Shown piece after piece: positions 27,101 through 39,299 of a stretch of DNA of 64,000 bases. Within the stretch, counting starts at the first letter, position 1, and every line of letters begins with the position of its first letter. A program made the translations under genes and the position numbers. A model generated the notes under the pieces. It worked only from the letters and a program-made list of their open reading frames with translations. It was not told the DNA's origin and made no database searches. The DNA is taken from the NCBI RefSeq assembly GCF_901933205.1, contig NC_044571.1, positions 56,605,994-56,669,993 of the forward strand, in the 5' to 3' direction. This DNA comes from Camarhynchus parvulus (lineage: Eukaryota > Chordata > Aves > Passeriformes > Thraupidae).

Positions 27101-28578
27101 TAATTACCTATAATTTGGGAGGTTTGTCAGTAATTTGAATTAATATTTTAGGAAAATTAAAAAAAAATTGTCTACAAATGCTCATAAATTTTAAGTGACC
27201 AAAGTAAAAGAAATTTTAAAAAATCCAGTGAATATAAATCCCTGTGATTTCCACAAAATTTTCATCTGTTCTAATAAAATTTACTGGTGAATTCATTTCA
27301 CGCACTAATACAAAATTAATGAAAATGTAAATGTTTGTCAGGCTGGAAACACTACATCAGCTTTCTTGTCTCTAGTTTCCAGTATGCTTTCAGGTGCATG
27401 CATATGAGAGATTATGGAGAAGGCATATTGCTGTTGAGTGTTAAAAAGAAAAGAAAAAAGCCCAAACCACTAAATGTAAATGGAGAAAAAGATAGTAAAT
27501 TGAATTATGACACCTTCTATGGCAGAAATCTTGCTTTTATGCATTCAACAATTTTGTGATGATAATGTGGAGTTTGTTCTCCATGCTAAGGGGACTAACT
27601 GAAAATCATATTCCATAATATATTGCTTTGTTTTGCATGTAAAATCCTCCAATGCAACCTACTTTATACATAGAACTTTCCTAGCAATTATCCTCCAACA
27701 ATTTAGGAATAGGTAACTAGATTGACATTTTGTTTAATTATCCCTATTAAAATGCAAGCTTGTGGTATATTATTGTAGTAAATTCTAGCAATAAATGAAA
27801 TGTGTTGGGGTTCCTACAAAGAAAAACCTTTCTTTTTGGGTGACAATTTATATCATAAACATAAAAAGTCTACATCATTTGGGCCTGTATTAATAATAAA
27901 AATAATAACAATAATGGCAATATGAATTATAGGATTATCATAGTATTAAAAATTTTACTTGCTCATACCTGGAAAGGGTATGAGCAAGCCTTACCTTAAT
28001 TAGCATAGCCTAAAGTGTTATTTTCATCCTTGTTTCCACTAAGCACTTAGAATACAAGGTTAAAGCTCTGTCATTTTCCAAGTTAAGCCACTCCTAGCAG
28101 CCACAACCAGACTGTTCTACATTTTGCTATGAATCCTATTGGGCTTCTATCTGATCTGAAGTTTACCAATATGGATTGTGTTTTGCATCATGGTCATAGT
28201 GGCTTTTTCCAAACACCTTACAACTTCAAGAAACTTGTCAGCTCCTGCATTCATTTTACCATCTCAGTCCAGGATTTTGTTTGGTTTTGCATGTGTTCTG
28301 TTATAGGGAAAGCACTGCAAGATGAAGGCTAGAAGCAGCATAATTTGTGGCAGTTCTTAAGTGCTTTTAGGAAACGGATCCATTAAAACTGAAATTATTC
28401 CTGAGAAGTTACTTCCTAAATTTTTTTTATAAAGGCCTGTGTCTAAAATAATGAATTTCTAGTGCACACAACTTTTTTACTTTGACCCAAAGTGCCTTTG
28501 TTCTGGAAGAATGTGCCTGGAGATTCTTTTTAAATACTGCTGTACAAAGAATGACTGCTTCTCTCTTTTATCCAACAG
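21191..28578. other. Intron-like, no gene seen
   Basis: AT-rich DNA without recognisable repeats. A good isolated donor (CACAG|GTAAGT, 21411) has no open partner block. A strong acceptor at 23960 likewise leads nowhere. Confidence 0.55.
27958..27988. repeat. Perfect 12-bp inverted repeat
   Basis: The arms CTTGCTCATACC and GGTATGAGCAAG surround a 7-base loop. No retroelement or exon is attached. Confidence 0.85.
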
Positions 28579-28693
28579 ACCCACAGGTATCCAAGGCACT
28601 CTTCTAAATGCACCTGAACCAAGTTCTGGCCCTTCCCTGGCTAGGAGAGAGTCTGAGGATATCTCTTTTGCCTACTTTTATCACAGTTCATGA
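28579..28693 (+). CDS. Possible alternative terminal coding exon
   Basis: A very strong acceptor (CTTCTCTCTTTTATCCAACAG) is followed by a phase-2 entry frame that stays open for 37 codons and ends at a TGA at 28691. The reading includes PTGIQGTLLNAPEPSSGPS and ends in SFAYFYHSS. An AATAAA lies at 28916-28921. If used, it would truncate the protein relative to the 57962 end. Only the acceptor and the phase support it. An intronic decoy site is the main alternative. Confidence 0.22.
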
Positions 28694-29841
28694 GGGTGTT
28701 TTTTGGCAAGATTTTTCTCATGTCCTGCTTTTAAAGTTTTTCCACTTTGCATAGAGTAATTCAGGATTCACAGGTCTAGAGCAAGCAAGGGGGAGTGACT
28801 GTATAGCACTACAGGTAGAATTAGTGCGCTTAGGCAGGAGAAACTCTAGTTTCTCCTCCAAATAATAGTTCACCATGTGGTTAGGTCTTCTGGACATTTT
28901 TGATCTTCAGGTTCCATAATAAATTACATGCTTCCAAAAGCTTTAATCTTTGTTGCTCTAGATCAAACGAAAAAAAATGGCAGGATTTAAGTTATGGACA
29001 TTAGGTACAACATAAAAAATGACTAGCTTGAGAGGGTTTCTGACAGATGTTTTTTACTTGTATTTCAGAAAATACATAGATTTCAGGAAAAAAATTTGCC
29101 TGCATTTCAACGCATAACTTTTCTTGCCAGTCATCAGTTTGTTGGACTGGGGTCATAACATTTAGACTGAAAATCTTGATATCCTGCACTTTTAGTAACC
29201 CAGAGAAATCTTCATTCTCTGCACACTTTCTTTAACTTACGTCGGTTTTAAAACTAAATCAGATATGACCTCTTTCCTCACACCTGGGCACACAAAATCT
29301 CGTGGTCTCTTTCCTTCTACCTGTCAGACAGATTATGCAACTTCTGTGTTCTTTTCAAGCAGCTTGTCTTCCTTCTTTCCCTATCCCATTCCTATCCCTA
29401 TCCCATGGCATCTTGTCCTGTCTTATCCCATAAGGTTTTTTTCACTTTTAGTCAATTTTCAATATATATTCCATGTTTTCTAATTACTATGTTCTACTGT
29501 CTCTAATTTGGAACTATGCATACTCGGAGCCTTTTCAGGAAGGGTGAACATAGCCCCTTTTTTATGGCATTTAATGGTATAGTCTAAACCAGAAAATCCA
29601 CTATGGGCTAATTCCCAAATTCTCATTTCCCTCAGTCTTAATTCCAGTACAGGCAGTTGTAAATCCTACTTTCCTTACAGCAGATGAGTGATGCTCTAAG
29701 GACAGAAAACTCTTTATAGGTAAATAAGAGAATTTCCTTTTAAAAAAAATCTGTTTGTTTTATCCTGCTAACTAACATTCACATTTTAAAATTTAATAAT
29801 TTAAAAGAATTTCCTGTCACAGATACAAGAGGTGGAAATAT

Positions 29842-29913
29842 CCTTTTAAACAAATGTTAAAGTTTTGATATACCCATATCTTTTTAAACAAATACTAAAG
29901 TTTTGATATACCT
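29842..29913 (+). repeat. Two-copy tandem duplication, about 37-bp unit
   Basis: The segments at 29842-29875 and 29879-29913 share TTTTAAACAAAT and TAAAGTTTTGATATACC, with a few substitutions. It is a short local duplication inside intron-like DNA. Confidence 0.85.
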
Positions 29914-30302
29914 AGCATGAAAACTGTAGTAAAATAAAGTTTTTCTTATAGCAAACTCTTTTTGCTGGGATATAGTTTTTTGTATCCTTTATTTTGAGAG
30001 ATCAGCAAAATTAAAGTATTGCTAAAAGAAATCAGCATACTTCTCCATCTCTATTTCTATATATTTTCAACTTTAAAGATGAGGCCTAGGGAGGCTGGCA
30101 GTGTCACTATGCTATCTACTTTGCAAACTCTGTATGGTGATATATGACATGCAAGGAAGTAGGCAGCCGAAGATAGAGAAAAAGATTGGGAAATTACTTT
30201 CTATATTGAACTATGCTATGCAGTGAACACTGATTTTCTGTTATATCCTGCAGCTATCTTGTCATAATAATTTTTTTGTAAGTCCTTTCCTTTTGTTTCT
30301 AG

Positions 30303-30362
30303 ATTTTTGAAGACTTAGCAGCCTGCCTGAAAGAAATAAACGGAAAGTCTGAAAGTTTTTCA
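30303..30362 (+). CDS. Candidate exon, phase 0 in and out
   Basis: The acceptor tract CCTTTTGTTTCTAG is excellent. The frame starting at the first base reads IFEDLAACLKEINGKSESFS, then either splices at TCA|GTATAG or stops two codons later at 30366. The peptide looks like an amphipathic helix. Its phase (0) does not match the phase-2 chain directly and would need a 2-to-0 exon upstream; 30569-30594 could restore phase 2 downstream. It is a tentative exon. Confidence 0.25.
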
Positions 30363-30568
30363 GTATAGTATGAATACCGATTAATTTTCTGATGTATTTT
30401 TAGTCATGTTCCATTAAATATGTAAAATGATGAGTCGCTAGTATTGGTGAGAGTGGGAACTGGAATATAATTAATAGATGAAAGAATGCCCCTTCAAAAT
30501 GTAGCTGCTATAAGTACACTTCGCTGATCATGAAATTTCTAATTCCAGCCCTCATATCTATATTTTAG

Positions 30569-30594
30569 ATTGAATATGCCCCTGGGCCTCAGAA
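30569..30594 (+). CDS. Candidate microexon, phase 0 to 2
   Basis: The 26-bp block lies between a strong acceptor (CATATCTATATTTTAG) and an AA|GTGAGC donor. In phase 0 it reads IEYAPGPQ plus two bases, and joining it to 39228-39299 gives an AAA lysine codon. The short length means coding potential cannot be judged. It is listed because both sites are good and the phases link 30303 to 39228. Confidence 0.15.
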
Positions 30595-33439
30595 GTGAGC
30601 TCCATTTACTGAAAAGTCATGGGAAGTCATGTTTATTGTCTCAGCAGGTAGTTATGCTTTAGACTTAATACTAAAAAACAAGAGAAAGCAGAGGTTGGTT
30701 TATGTTATTTGGTGCACACTGAAGTGTCCTGACTGATGTGTATGGCAGAAAAGAAAGAAGAATAAAAGAGGTAAAAGAAAAAACAAAAATGCGTCAGGTT
30801 CTACCAAGCTTCAAATATCTCTGTTTTAAATGTGTAAACCTAAGTTCTTCAGTGTACCCAAATACATTTGCAAGTGAGAACAGTGTAAGCAGTTTCCTCT
30901 CTGGAAGGAAATGCGACCAATTTAACACACAAGAAACTCTGAGCTTTTGTGCAGGCTGTAAACATTTCAGCAATGTCCTTCAGACTCCTATCAGTTCTCT
31001 AACCATGCAAGTGGAAGGATTTGCATGTTAAAATTGACTACAGTAATGAAATATTTTGTCTGAAAAGAATCTCAGACGGGATATCTCTCCGAGCTTGCAA
31101 AGCAAAACATTATGCCAACATATTTAATACATGTAGGCAGCAGCGAGGCAGCCCCAGACAGTCTGCTCTCTTTTTGTCACATAGTGTTCTTGGTGCCTAA
31201 TAACACTGTGATGAAGGGGCTGTCCTGTATCTGTGTAGCCATGTTTTTTGCCATATGGTAGTTCCCAAATTACACTGCACTCCCATGTGTTGGGATCGGC
31301 CAGAATGGTCTGGCTGGCTCCCAGCATCAAGCACTTGCTGACAGGGCTGGTGGAGCTCATGGTGCAATATGGCTGGCGATGCTGCACTTTCATCGAGTTA
31401 CCTTTTCTGACAGCTATTATTTTCTACAGCTACAGAAGGACTTCTCTAGCTTGCCTTTATTATTCAGTATTATATATCCCTAAAACACATCAGGCATGCT
31501 TCTGCTAATAATGCTTCCCTGGGGTATAATATTAGCTAATTAATCCATTAACTAATTAATCCAAATCTTTGAAAAAGTTCATTTGAGGTGTCCCATTAAG
31601 ACTGTCAGTCATATTAGTTACTCTAACCCTGTGACTCCCAGGCCTGTTGCTAGTATTTCTGGAAGAAGCAGCATATTTAATTTTTTGAACATGAGTATCA
31701 CAATATTGAGTGGACTGAACCAGGAAAAGTTGCTAAACTTGGACCAGCACTCCGAATGATGTATGTGTTATGATTCTTAACCTTCTGACCTAAAATAAAC
31801 AATTAGCTGCGCCACAGTTTTTTTCTGACAATTCCACAGACTTAATTTTTTTTGTCACAACTAAGTTGCTGTATCTTTATCTAAATTGGTGTAATCCAAT
31901 CCTGAGGTGATCTAACAATTTTTATAAGCCCAGCCAAACAGTCCCAGTATGTCAATATGTCCATACTGTATCTGCTACATAAGAGTATCTGAGCTAGCTC
32001 CAATAAATTATATTACTTACTAGATAGCTGAAAGTTTCTTTATAGGTTAACCAGGTTTCTTGGAAAATTAATGAAATTACATTAATTCTTTGATTTGTAG
32101 ATAGTTAAAGTATAGTGCAATCAGTGACGGTGACATAACTTCTGTTATGATCCGTATCTGTGCTCACAATAAACACTAAATCTATGAAAGTAAGGAATGT
32201 CTGTCTGTAAAAAGAATCATTTGCATTTTGCAATTATTGAAGTGTACACAGAAAACCATAATTGCATCTCTTCGTATTCTAATATATCCTGTTACCCCAC
32301 AGTGTATTAGCACTAATATAATTCCCAAAGTGTTTCCAGAACTGAAACGTAGTAGAAAAGTCAGAAAGCTTGTATTAGGTCTTGAATTCATGAGGGAATC
32401 TTAGTCTGCTATTATACCTAGCACTTCATAAGCTTTTGTTTCTTAAGACTAGAACTGCAAATCATTTTGTTAAACAGAAAGACACTAAGATTTTATAGGT
32501 GTTGAAATTTATTTAATAGTGTTCGTGAAATATCTTTATATCTTAACTAGAGCTTTATGAATAACCTATTTTTAGCTGAACATAAAAGTCCAGACAAAAG
32601 CATAAGACAATCCTTTCTGTTCTTTGCAGCATTAAAAATCTGAAAAAATATGTCTCTTTGAACAGGGGATTTCTGTTGGCTTAAGTAAATTTTATTTTTT
32701 CTTAGAATTGTCTTTTTATTTAAAAAGATATACTTAGCAACATTTCTAGAGGAATAATTATAAGAAAAAAATAGGAAAAATGTGATGGAATTTAATTATT
32801 TTTCTTTGCAAAAAGGTGTTCTTACATTTTCAAGAATAAAAGTATTCATCTAATACAATGTAAATTCATTAAAGATTTCTAAGTTCTTCGTGGATACATC
32901 TCTGTTCACACAAAACATACCCACAATTACATGTTGTTATAAAATTCTTATGTTTACAAGCAAATCTACTTATTTATTAAGTCCTATTCATAAAATTAAG
33001 CCCTTAGCTTCAGGAAGGTTTTTGCTAGATGAAAGGCACAACTTCTTTTCAATAGAATCAATGAAAAACCATGAAAAGTCTTGGTTTGTCTGCAGTGATT
33101 TTTTTTCAACAATGAACTCTCACAGACATTACTCTACAAATCCTCTGCATTGCTTTTATTTTCTCTAGCTCTGTGCATCCTCTTGAAACTTACTCTAACA
33201 AAAACACCTGCTTCCATCCTTAGAAGCCCTTATAACCTTCATTTGGTCCTAACCCATTAAATTTAAATGTTAGATATAATTGGTATTTTTCCAAAAGATA
33301 TTTAAAAGGAAGGCTCCTAGCTAGCTGTGATATGGTGTGGGTCTGACCTTGAGTCATGTTGGGAAAAGAGCTGAGTCCTGGCTTCTCTTTGCTAAGGAGG
33401 GGTCCTAAACCTCAGTCTTTCCAAGAGATTTTGTACCTG

Positions 33440-33745
33440 CCATGCACATCACTGATCCTAGCCCTGACCTGATGGCTAACTCCTGCCCTCATCCTGTAAT
33501 CATCTCATCACTGTGGACTTGCCTGGCTCCTAGATGCTGGCTAAACTGCCTTTCTGTCATGGGGCTTGCCCTGCTCACCTCATCTAGGGTCCCTGTCCTT
33601 TGCCAGCCGGCTCCCTGCCCTGCCATCCTTGCTGCAGCTCCTGGCTCCCAGCTCTCCACCTGCAGCAGAGCACAGCCCCACTCCTGTCTCTCCCTGACAG
33701 TGGGGCTCACTTTACAAGACCCTACTTCTGCATTGCTGCTATCTG
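33440..33745. other. GC-rich, pyrimidine-biased block of unknown origin
   Basis: This 300-bp stretch is clearly richer in C and G than its neighbours, with repeated CCTGCC, GCTCC and CTCATC words and almost no CpG. One + frame is open for about 100 codons, but its composition (leucine, serine, proline, cysteine) reflects base bias. The most likely explanation is a diverged repeat. A CpG island is unlikely. Confidence 0.4.
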
Positions 33746-35872
33746 TCAATTAACATGACTGTATCAAAAGACATACACTTTGCAGAAATAAGTAGCAATA
33801 AAGAAAATGACAAAGAAATTTCTGTTTAGGAGTGGAGCAGCAGAGAGCTCTAGACAGCTACTTTGGTTTGTTCAAATGACTAACCCTCCTGTGGTCAAGA
33901 TGTCCTTTGCAGGAATGAGAGATGGTTGCTGTAAAGAGCCTGTAGGTTAGAACCCTCACAGATACACGTTGCTAAGGGGAATTGAAATACTGGAGGAAAA
34001 TTACTTGGCATAATGAAAACATCACTTGATTATCATTCATTCAGTAATATTATTTTCATTAAGCAAATGGAGATTTCAAGAGCTTTCATGCCTCAGTCTC
34101 TCAGAAAAGAACACTGAAAAGCTGACCCTCAGCATGAATGTGAGCTAATAAAAGCTTTCCCAAATTGGAGGTAGGCAGTGGTGCCTACCAAGGTGATGTT
34201 TGTCACTGTTTGAATCGACCTTTCTGTGAAGCTTGAAAACCAATTCACATGTAATTGCAAAAGCTGCCTTTTGGTAATATCCTATTTTATTGACAAAAGG
34301 GGATGAGGTCAACTCATTTTCATAACAATCTGCTTGAAGAAATCCTTAAGCACTCTATCATCTATAGTTGTTTGGCAATACAGCCTATAAAAGTATTACT
34401 GAGCTTAGAACAGGCAATAAGAAGGGAGAAATGACAAGTTTTGTATTAGTTTTGCTGTGGTTTTCTTAATAACTCTTTTAAGAAGTTGCCTAAAAGCCTA
34501 ACATTAATGAGCAAAAAAAAGATAAGCAACATAACATTTTTTTCTGTTCATTGATCTAGTCTAGCCTTGAAATGTTGCTTCCTTTAAAATCAAATGGTTC
34601 TTCTTGAATCCTTTCACAAATGCAAAAATGGAAAAAGAAAGAAAAATATACAATGCAAAGGAAGGAAGCACTTTTCGGAATCAGACACATTTGAAAGGTT
34701 CCTCTCTTTTGTAGCAATAGCTACAAGCATCAGCAATGGCTAGTGACAATAGGTGATAAGTGCTTGTCAGGACACCTGATTCTGTCTTTGGCTCACTACT
34801 TACAAATATGGTTTCAGTGAATTTATTCTTTTATCTGATTTTGGATTACCCTAGTTTGAGTCATAGTTTTCACTGATTAGTTAACGTTTGTGAATGAATA
34901 ATTATCTTGGACAAATTGCTGTTTCTCAATTGCTCCTAAACAGTTCACTACAAGTTATTTGTAATTTTCTCCCTCAGTTGTATGGATGGTTATCTATGTC
35001 AGATAACAATTTTTTTGGCCCTTGTTGGAATTCAACAAGCTTTCTGAACTAATGTGCCTGAAAACAGAACGCCACAGTTTTGATTCTTGTTATTGAGGCT
35101 GGTTACAGTAGATTGTTCTTTGAGCATACAGAACAACAGATAAAGGTAATATTAAGACATAGGATACTTTAGGATATTTGAAATATTTTGGTGACTTCTT
35201 TTAGCCCAACACAGAACATCCTTTTTTATGGATCCCATATTTAGAAAATATATTATGAAATTCATAAACAGATTTATCTGTGGCTGTATAACAATTCATT
35301 CTCCTTTGACATATTCAAATATCCAGCAAGAATATTTCTCACACAAAAGCTGAACTAGATGTGTGTTTTCTTCACCTGCTTTTTTCTGTAACTGAACTCA
35401 AAAACCATGCTATTTAGGAAGCTGCTGTGTCATTTCTCCCTCTTATAAATAGTAAATGACTTTTGAATAGCAGCCAAAGAATGGCACAGATTGAATATTC
35501 TGCTCTTAGTTTCATGCTGTCACCAGTTACTCTCTATTCTTAGCAGCATAAATGTGTACAGTGGCCTTTGTCTCTTATCAAATGTGGTAGTGCCAGGTCT
35601 CTGCTTTAGGCTTCTAGAGAACATCTCACTGCACTGTGAAGTATTCCAAGTTAAATATAACCAAAACATCACCATTTTTGCCCGTGCTTAGTTCTGTTCA
35701 GGCAATTGACAGAACTATCAGATGCATCCTTGGTCCTTAGGGCCTTCCAGAATATTGGGCCCTCTTGAAATCTTGTGGTGGAATCACTTCAATCCACGAC
35801 GACTTGTGTCTTCTACTACTGCTGCTCATTGTTTCATTTGTTCTCCTTTTCTTAGATAGTAGCCTTTCCCTT

Positions 35873-35923
35873 TCCCTTTCCCTTTCCCTTTCCCTTTCCC
35901 TTTCCCTTTCCCTTTCCCTTTCC
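35873..35923 (+). repeat. (CCCTTT)n hexanucleotide tract
   Basis: About eight and a half perfect units of a pyrimidine-only hexamer, followed at once by CTCAG. The opposite strand is (GGGAAA)n. The arginine/glutamate and serine/leucine ORFs across it are artefacts of the repeat. Confidence 0.97.
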
Positions 35924-38900
35924 TCAGTTTTTGAAAGCACAGTACCTATTTTCATATACTCACTTGCAGATTTGTGCCTGCCCAATTCTTGTCTACATTT
36001 TTGGGTTTTGAATTTTGAATAAAATTGTACCCTCTTCGGCGCTTCCAAGAAAAGCCCAGCAACTACAAGCAAAATCAACTGTCAAAGTGTTGTTATTTGC
36101 AAACATGATTTGCAAGTTTTCTTTTGCTGTATGTCCCTGGTCCAGTGTAACTCCCTCAATAAACAGGTCATGAGGACTCCAGGGACAGTGCTGCAGAAAA
36201 GGAAACTGGCTCCGCTCCAAAGTTGAAAAGTGCTTTATTCCTGCTGAGGATCTAGGCATCTATTTTTAATTACCAGTTTTGTTATTACTCCTTCAATAAT
36301 GCTACTACCAAAGAGAGTTATTTCATTAAGTGTTAGCCAATTCAGCTATTTCAAAAATAACCAACGCCCCCAAAAATATTTGTTTTAATTAATTAAAAAG
36401 GGCAAAACTCAGAAAACAAGTAAATATTAATAAAAGATGGCAGTCTTGAAAAAGACAAAAGGGAGATGAATACATGTGTGTACTATTGTATAGGGAGAAG
36501 CACTTTAAATAGAACTGTCTGCAGAGTCAGACACAACAGAATATCCATTCTTGCAAATTGTTCTTAGTAAATCTATCTAATCTATTTATTTATCCTCAGA
36601 TCATGCACATTTAGATCTAAGTTCTGCCAGCTGAGTTAATAATTCTTATCTGAAAGTAATTATGTTGGTCCATAAGTTTTCACCACTGTGCTGTTCCACA
36701 TCATATCAAACTGCGTGACATCTCATCACATTAGCATAAAATGCATTGTGGTGGTGCACAGCATGGTGCAGTGGCAGACTAGAAATGATGCAGCATTCCT
36801 AGCAGTAGTGAATGAGGAAGTCACTGGTATTTAGAAACTTGAGCCTACTGCAATTTGATTACTCGCTGGAGGATTTGGGTTTTTTGTCTTTCCTTTATAT
36901 TTGAAGGGCTTGAACTGGATATTAACTTTTATGACCCAGTTTTGGTGCTCAGTAGAAGCACTGTTAGAACCCCAAAAGCCTTCAAATCTACCTTTTAGTT
37001 ACAAAAATGTGTCAGTTTTGAATTTATTGACCATCTGTCAGACTTCACTCACTATGAGCTAGCTGTCAATGTTTGTTATTTGATGCACTTCTATAATGAC
37101 TCACTGCAGGGAGCTACCAGCATCTCCATCACAGCAATTAATGAGGTCACTGTCTATCTGCAAACATCTCAGCCTATAATTATTTTTAGTTGCTATTAGC
37201 TACTGTGCCAGATCAGATGGAAGTGTGTGTCTATAAATAATATTTGGCACTATTAATAATATTTACCTGTTGTGGAGATATTTGGCTGATTGTCTCTATC
37301 AGTATTTTTCTTTATTTTTATATAAGATGACTCTTAATCTATCCCTATTGAAAATCATGAGCAGTAAAAACAACTGGCTTTCATGTAGGCTTTCATGTCC
37401 TAAAAATATGATGAAATTTCCCTACTATAATGTTTTTAGAACAGTAGTTCCCCAGGAACCCCATGAATATTTCCCCTCCATTGTGCAATGGACTTAGTGT
37501 ACAAGAAGATATAATTCCCATCTTGAGGATCTTAAAATCAAAAGAGGCAAACTAAATTGTGTATGGGGCTGAAAAGAAGGATAAAGGTTTCAGCAGAATT
37601 GAAGAAGAAGGATTTTCCTGTTGTTCAAGCATCATAGCAAGAGAAACTTACTTCAGGGCTTATCTCCAGAAAATTATTTCAAACTGTGCAAAATGTCCCT
37701 TCTGAACTTATAGATTTATTTTGGGTCCCTTTTTTGTGGGAGCTAAGACAAAAATGGTCCAGATTCAGAAAGGAGAAAAAACAGTATGGATTCCTGGGTT
37801 TTTCCCTACCTAGTGCACTTTTCCTGTGGTAACACAGCAAAGAGGGGACTTATCCAATACACAGGAACTACCAGGTTCAACTCTCTTCTATACCAAAGTG
37901 ATTTAACAAAACCCTACAAAAGTAGAATTATAAAAAGTATTTGTAAGATATATCAGACCTTTTTGTCATTATAGATTTGTGTAAATTATTGGAAAATTTT
38001 GAGTGAAACTGCAAATAATTTTGTCTGTCTTAATTTCCACATTTGTTGGGCTCACACAAGAGTTGCCAATTTACACTCTTAATTGAATCATTGAGCCTCT
38101 ATTCAGTATTCAGAAAATAACTTCTGAGGATAATTGTGGCAACATTGTGACACAATAAAATAATACAATGGCATAGATGATGTACATAAATGGAGGCAAT
38201 AGTAATCTTATAGACGACATGAAGGAATGTTTTAATGTTTTGTGTCAAACTGAAGTTTTTTTCATGAATAATCTGATTATTATTCTGTCTATTATTATTA
38301 GCATAAAATGCTACCAAACAGAAGTAGATAGCTGCAAATTATATCATTTTATTTTTTTTTACATCTTGAAAATAAAATTCCTCTTCAACTGCTTCCTTTA
38401 ATGATGACCATTATCTTCTGCACTAATTTCTTCTTTTTACCTGAATACTTTGCTGTAACTACTATTTATTATTAAACTAATTGTGTTTTATATTAAGATA
38501 TGATAATCAAATTCCTTTCTTTTCTAAAGCCCAGTACAGGTCCACACTAAAACCCAGGCCATTTTACTGGGGTTATAATTTCTTTTCTCACCACCAGTTC
38601 TGTTAATTTACCCTTTCTGTGGTGAAAAATCTTCACATCACTGAGTAAACTGTTTGCCCAAGGAGCCCAGTGAGGCCTGGAGTGAAATCCCTGCTAAGAT
38701 ACAGCAGGATTTCTGGGCAGAATTGAAAATATGAGCAGAGATGCTAGCCTATAGACCTAGCAGAGATAAAAATGGTAATAGCTGGGCAAACAGCACACTT
38801 CCCATGATATGTGGTAGCAGATGAGGAATAGGAAAAGGGGTGGGGCTAGGAGAGCAGCAGAAACCTTTCAGGGTTTAATCAGAAGAAAAGGAGTGAAAGC

Positions 38901-39227
38901 TAAGACAACAGTCTTAAGTGCTGGTTACTCAGCGCTGGAGAGACAAGGGTGGAGAGCCCAAAAGATATCACAAAGTTTTTCAAATGACAAGAAAGTGAGG
39001 GGGTACTGGCAGTTAGCAAGCCTGATGAAAGGAGGAGATGATGATTATGGAAAGCATCTGAGGAAGTCTTGCTCAAAGATCTCCAGAGAAAGGCCTGGGA
39101 AGTTAGTTTAGTTAATCACAGATTATATTGTCTGCGTAACATTGTACCTCGGACTTCAAAAATCTGATCACTCACTTGACAGAAAGTTTTTATGGTGATT
39201 TTTGAAGGGCATTTCTTATACTGCCAG

Positions 39228-39299
39228 AGGAAATTCTCCATATAGAAGTCATTCTAAGGCTGCAAAGAGCAGTTCATTGTCAGGAATCACTATTTTCAG
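39228..39299 (+). CDS. Predicted internal coding exon, unrecognised gene
   Basis: The acceptor is GCATTTCTTATACTGCCAG and the donor is a consensus AG|GTAAGT. The 72-bp block is open in the phase-2 frame for 23 full codons and is again phase 2 at both ends. It encodes a basic, serine-rich segment (PYRSHSKAAKSSSLSG) that looks like a disordered linker or a phosphorylation-prone region. It fits in frame after 19244-19324. The function is unknown. Confidence 0.45.

Larger units (their letters stand above)
30595..39227. other. Intron-like apart from the hexamer tract and the GC-rich block
   Basis: Mostly AT-rich DNA. A phase 2-to-0 possibility at 34064-34139 (CAAATGG start, AAT|GTGAGC donor) reads KWRFQELSCLSLSEKN, but its acceptor is weak. 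Confidence 0.5.

Noticed and set aside
33442..33753. A 103-codon ORF in the GC-rich block
   Set aside because: Low-complexity Leu/Ser/Pro/Cys content follows the base bias, and the minus strand is equally open.
36660..36720. A GTTGGTCCATAAGTTTT sequence resembling a mariner-type terminal repeat
   Set aside because: No matching inverted end was found nearby, and the similarity is short.
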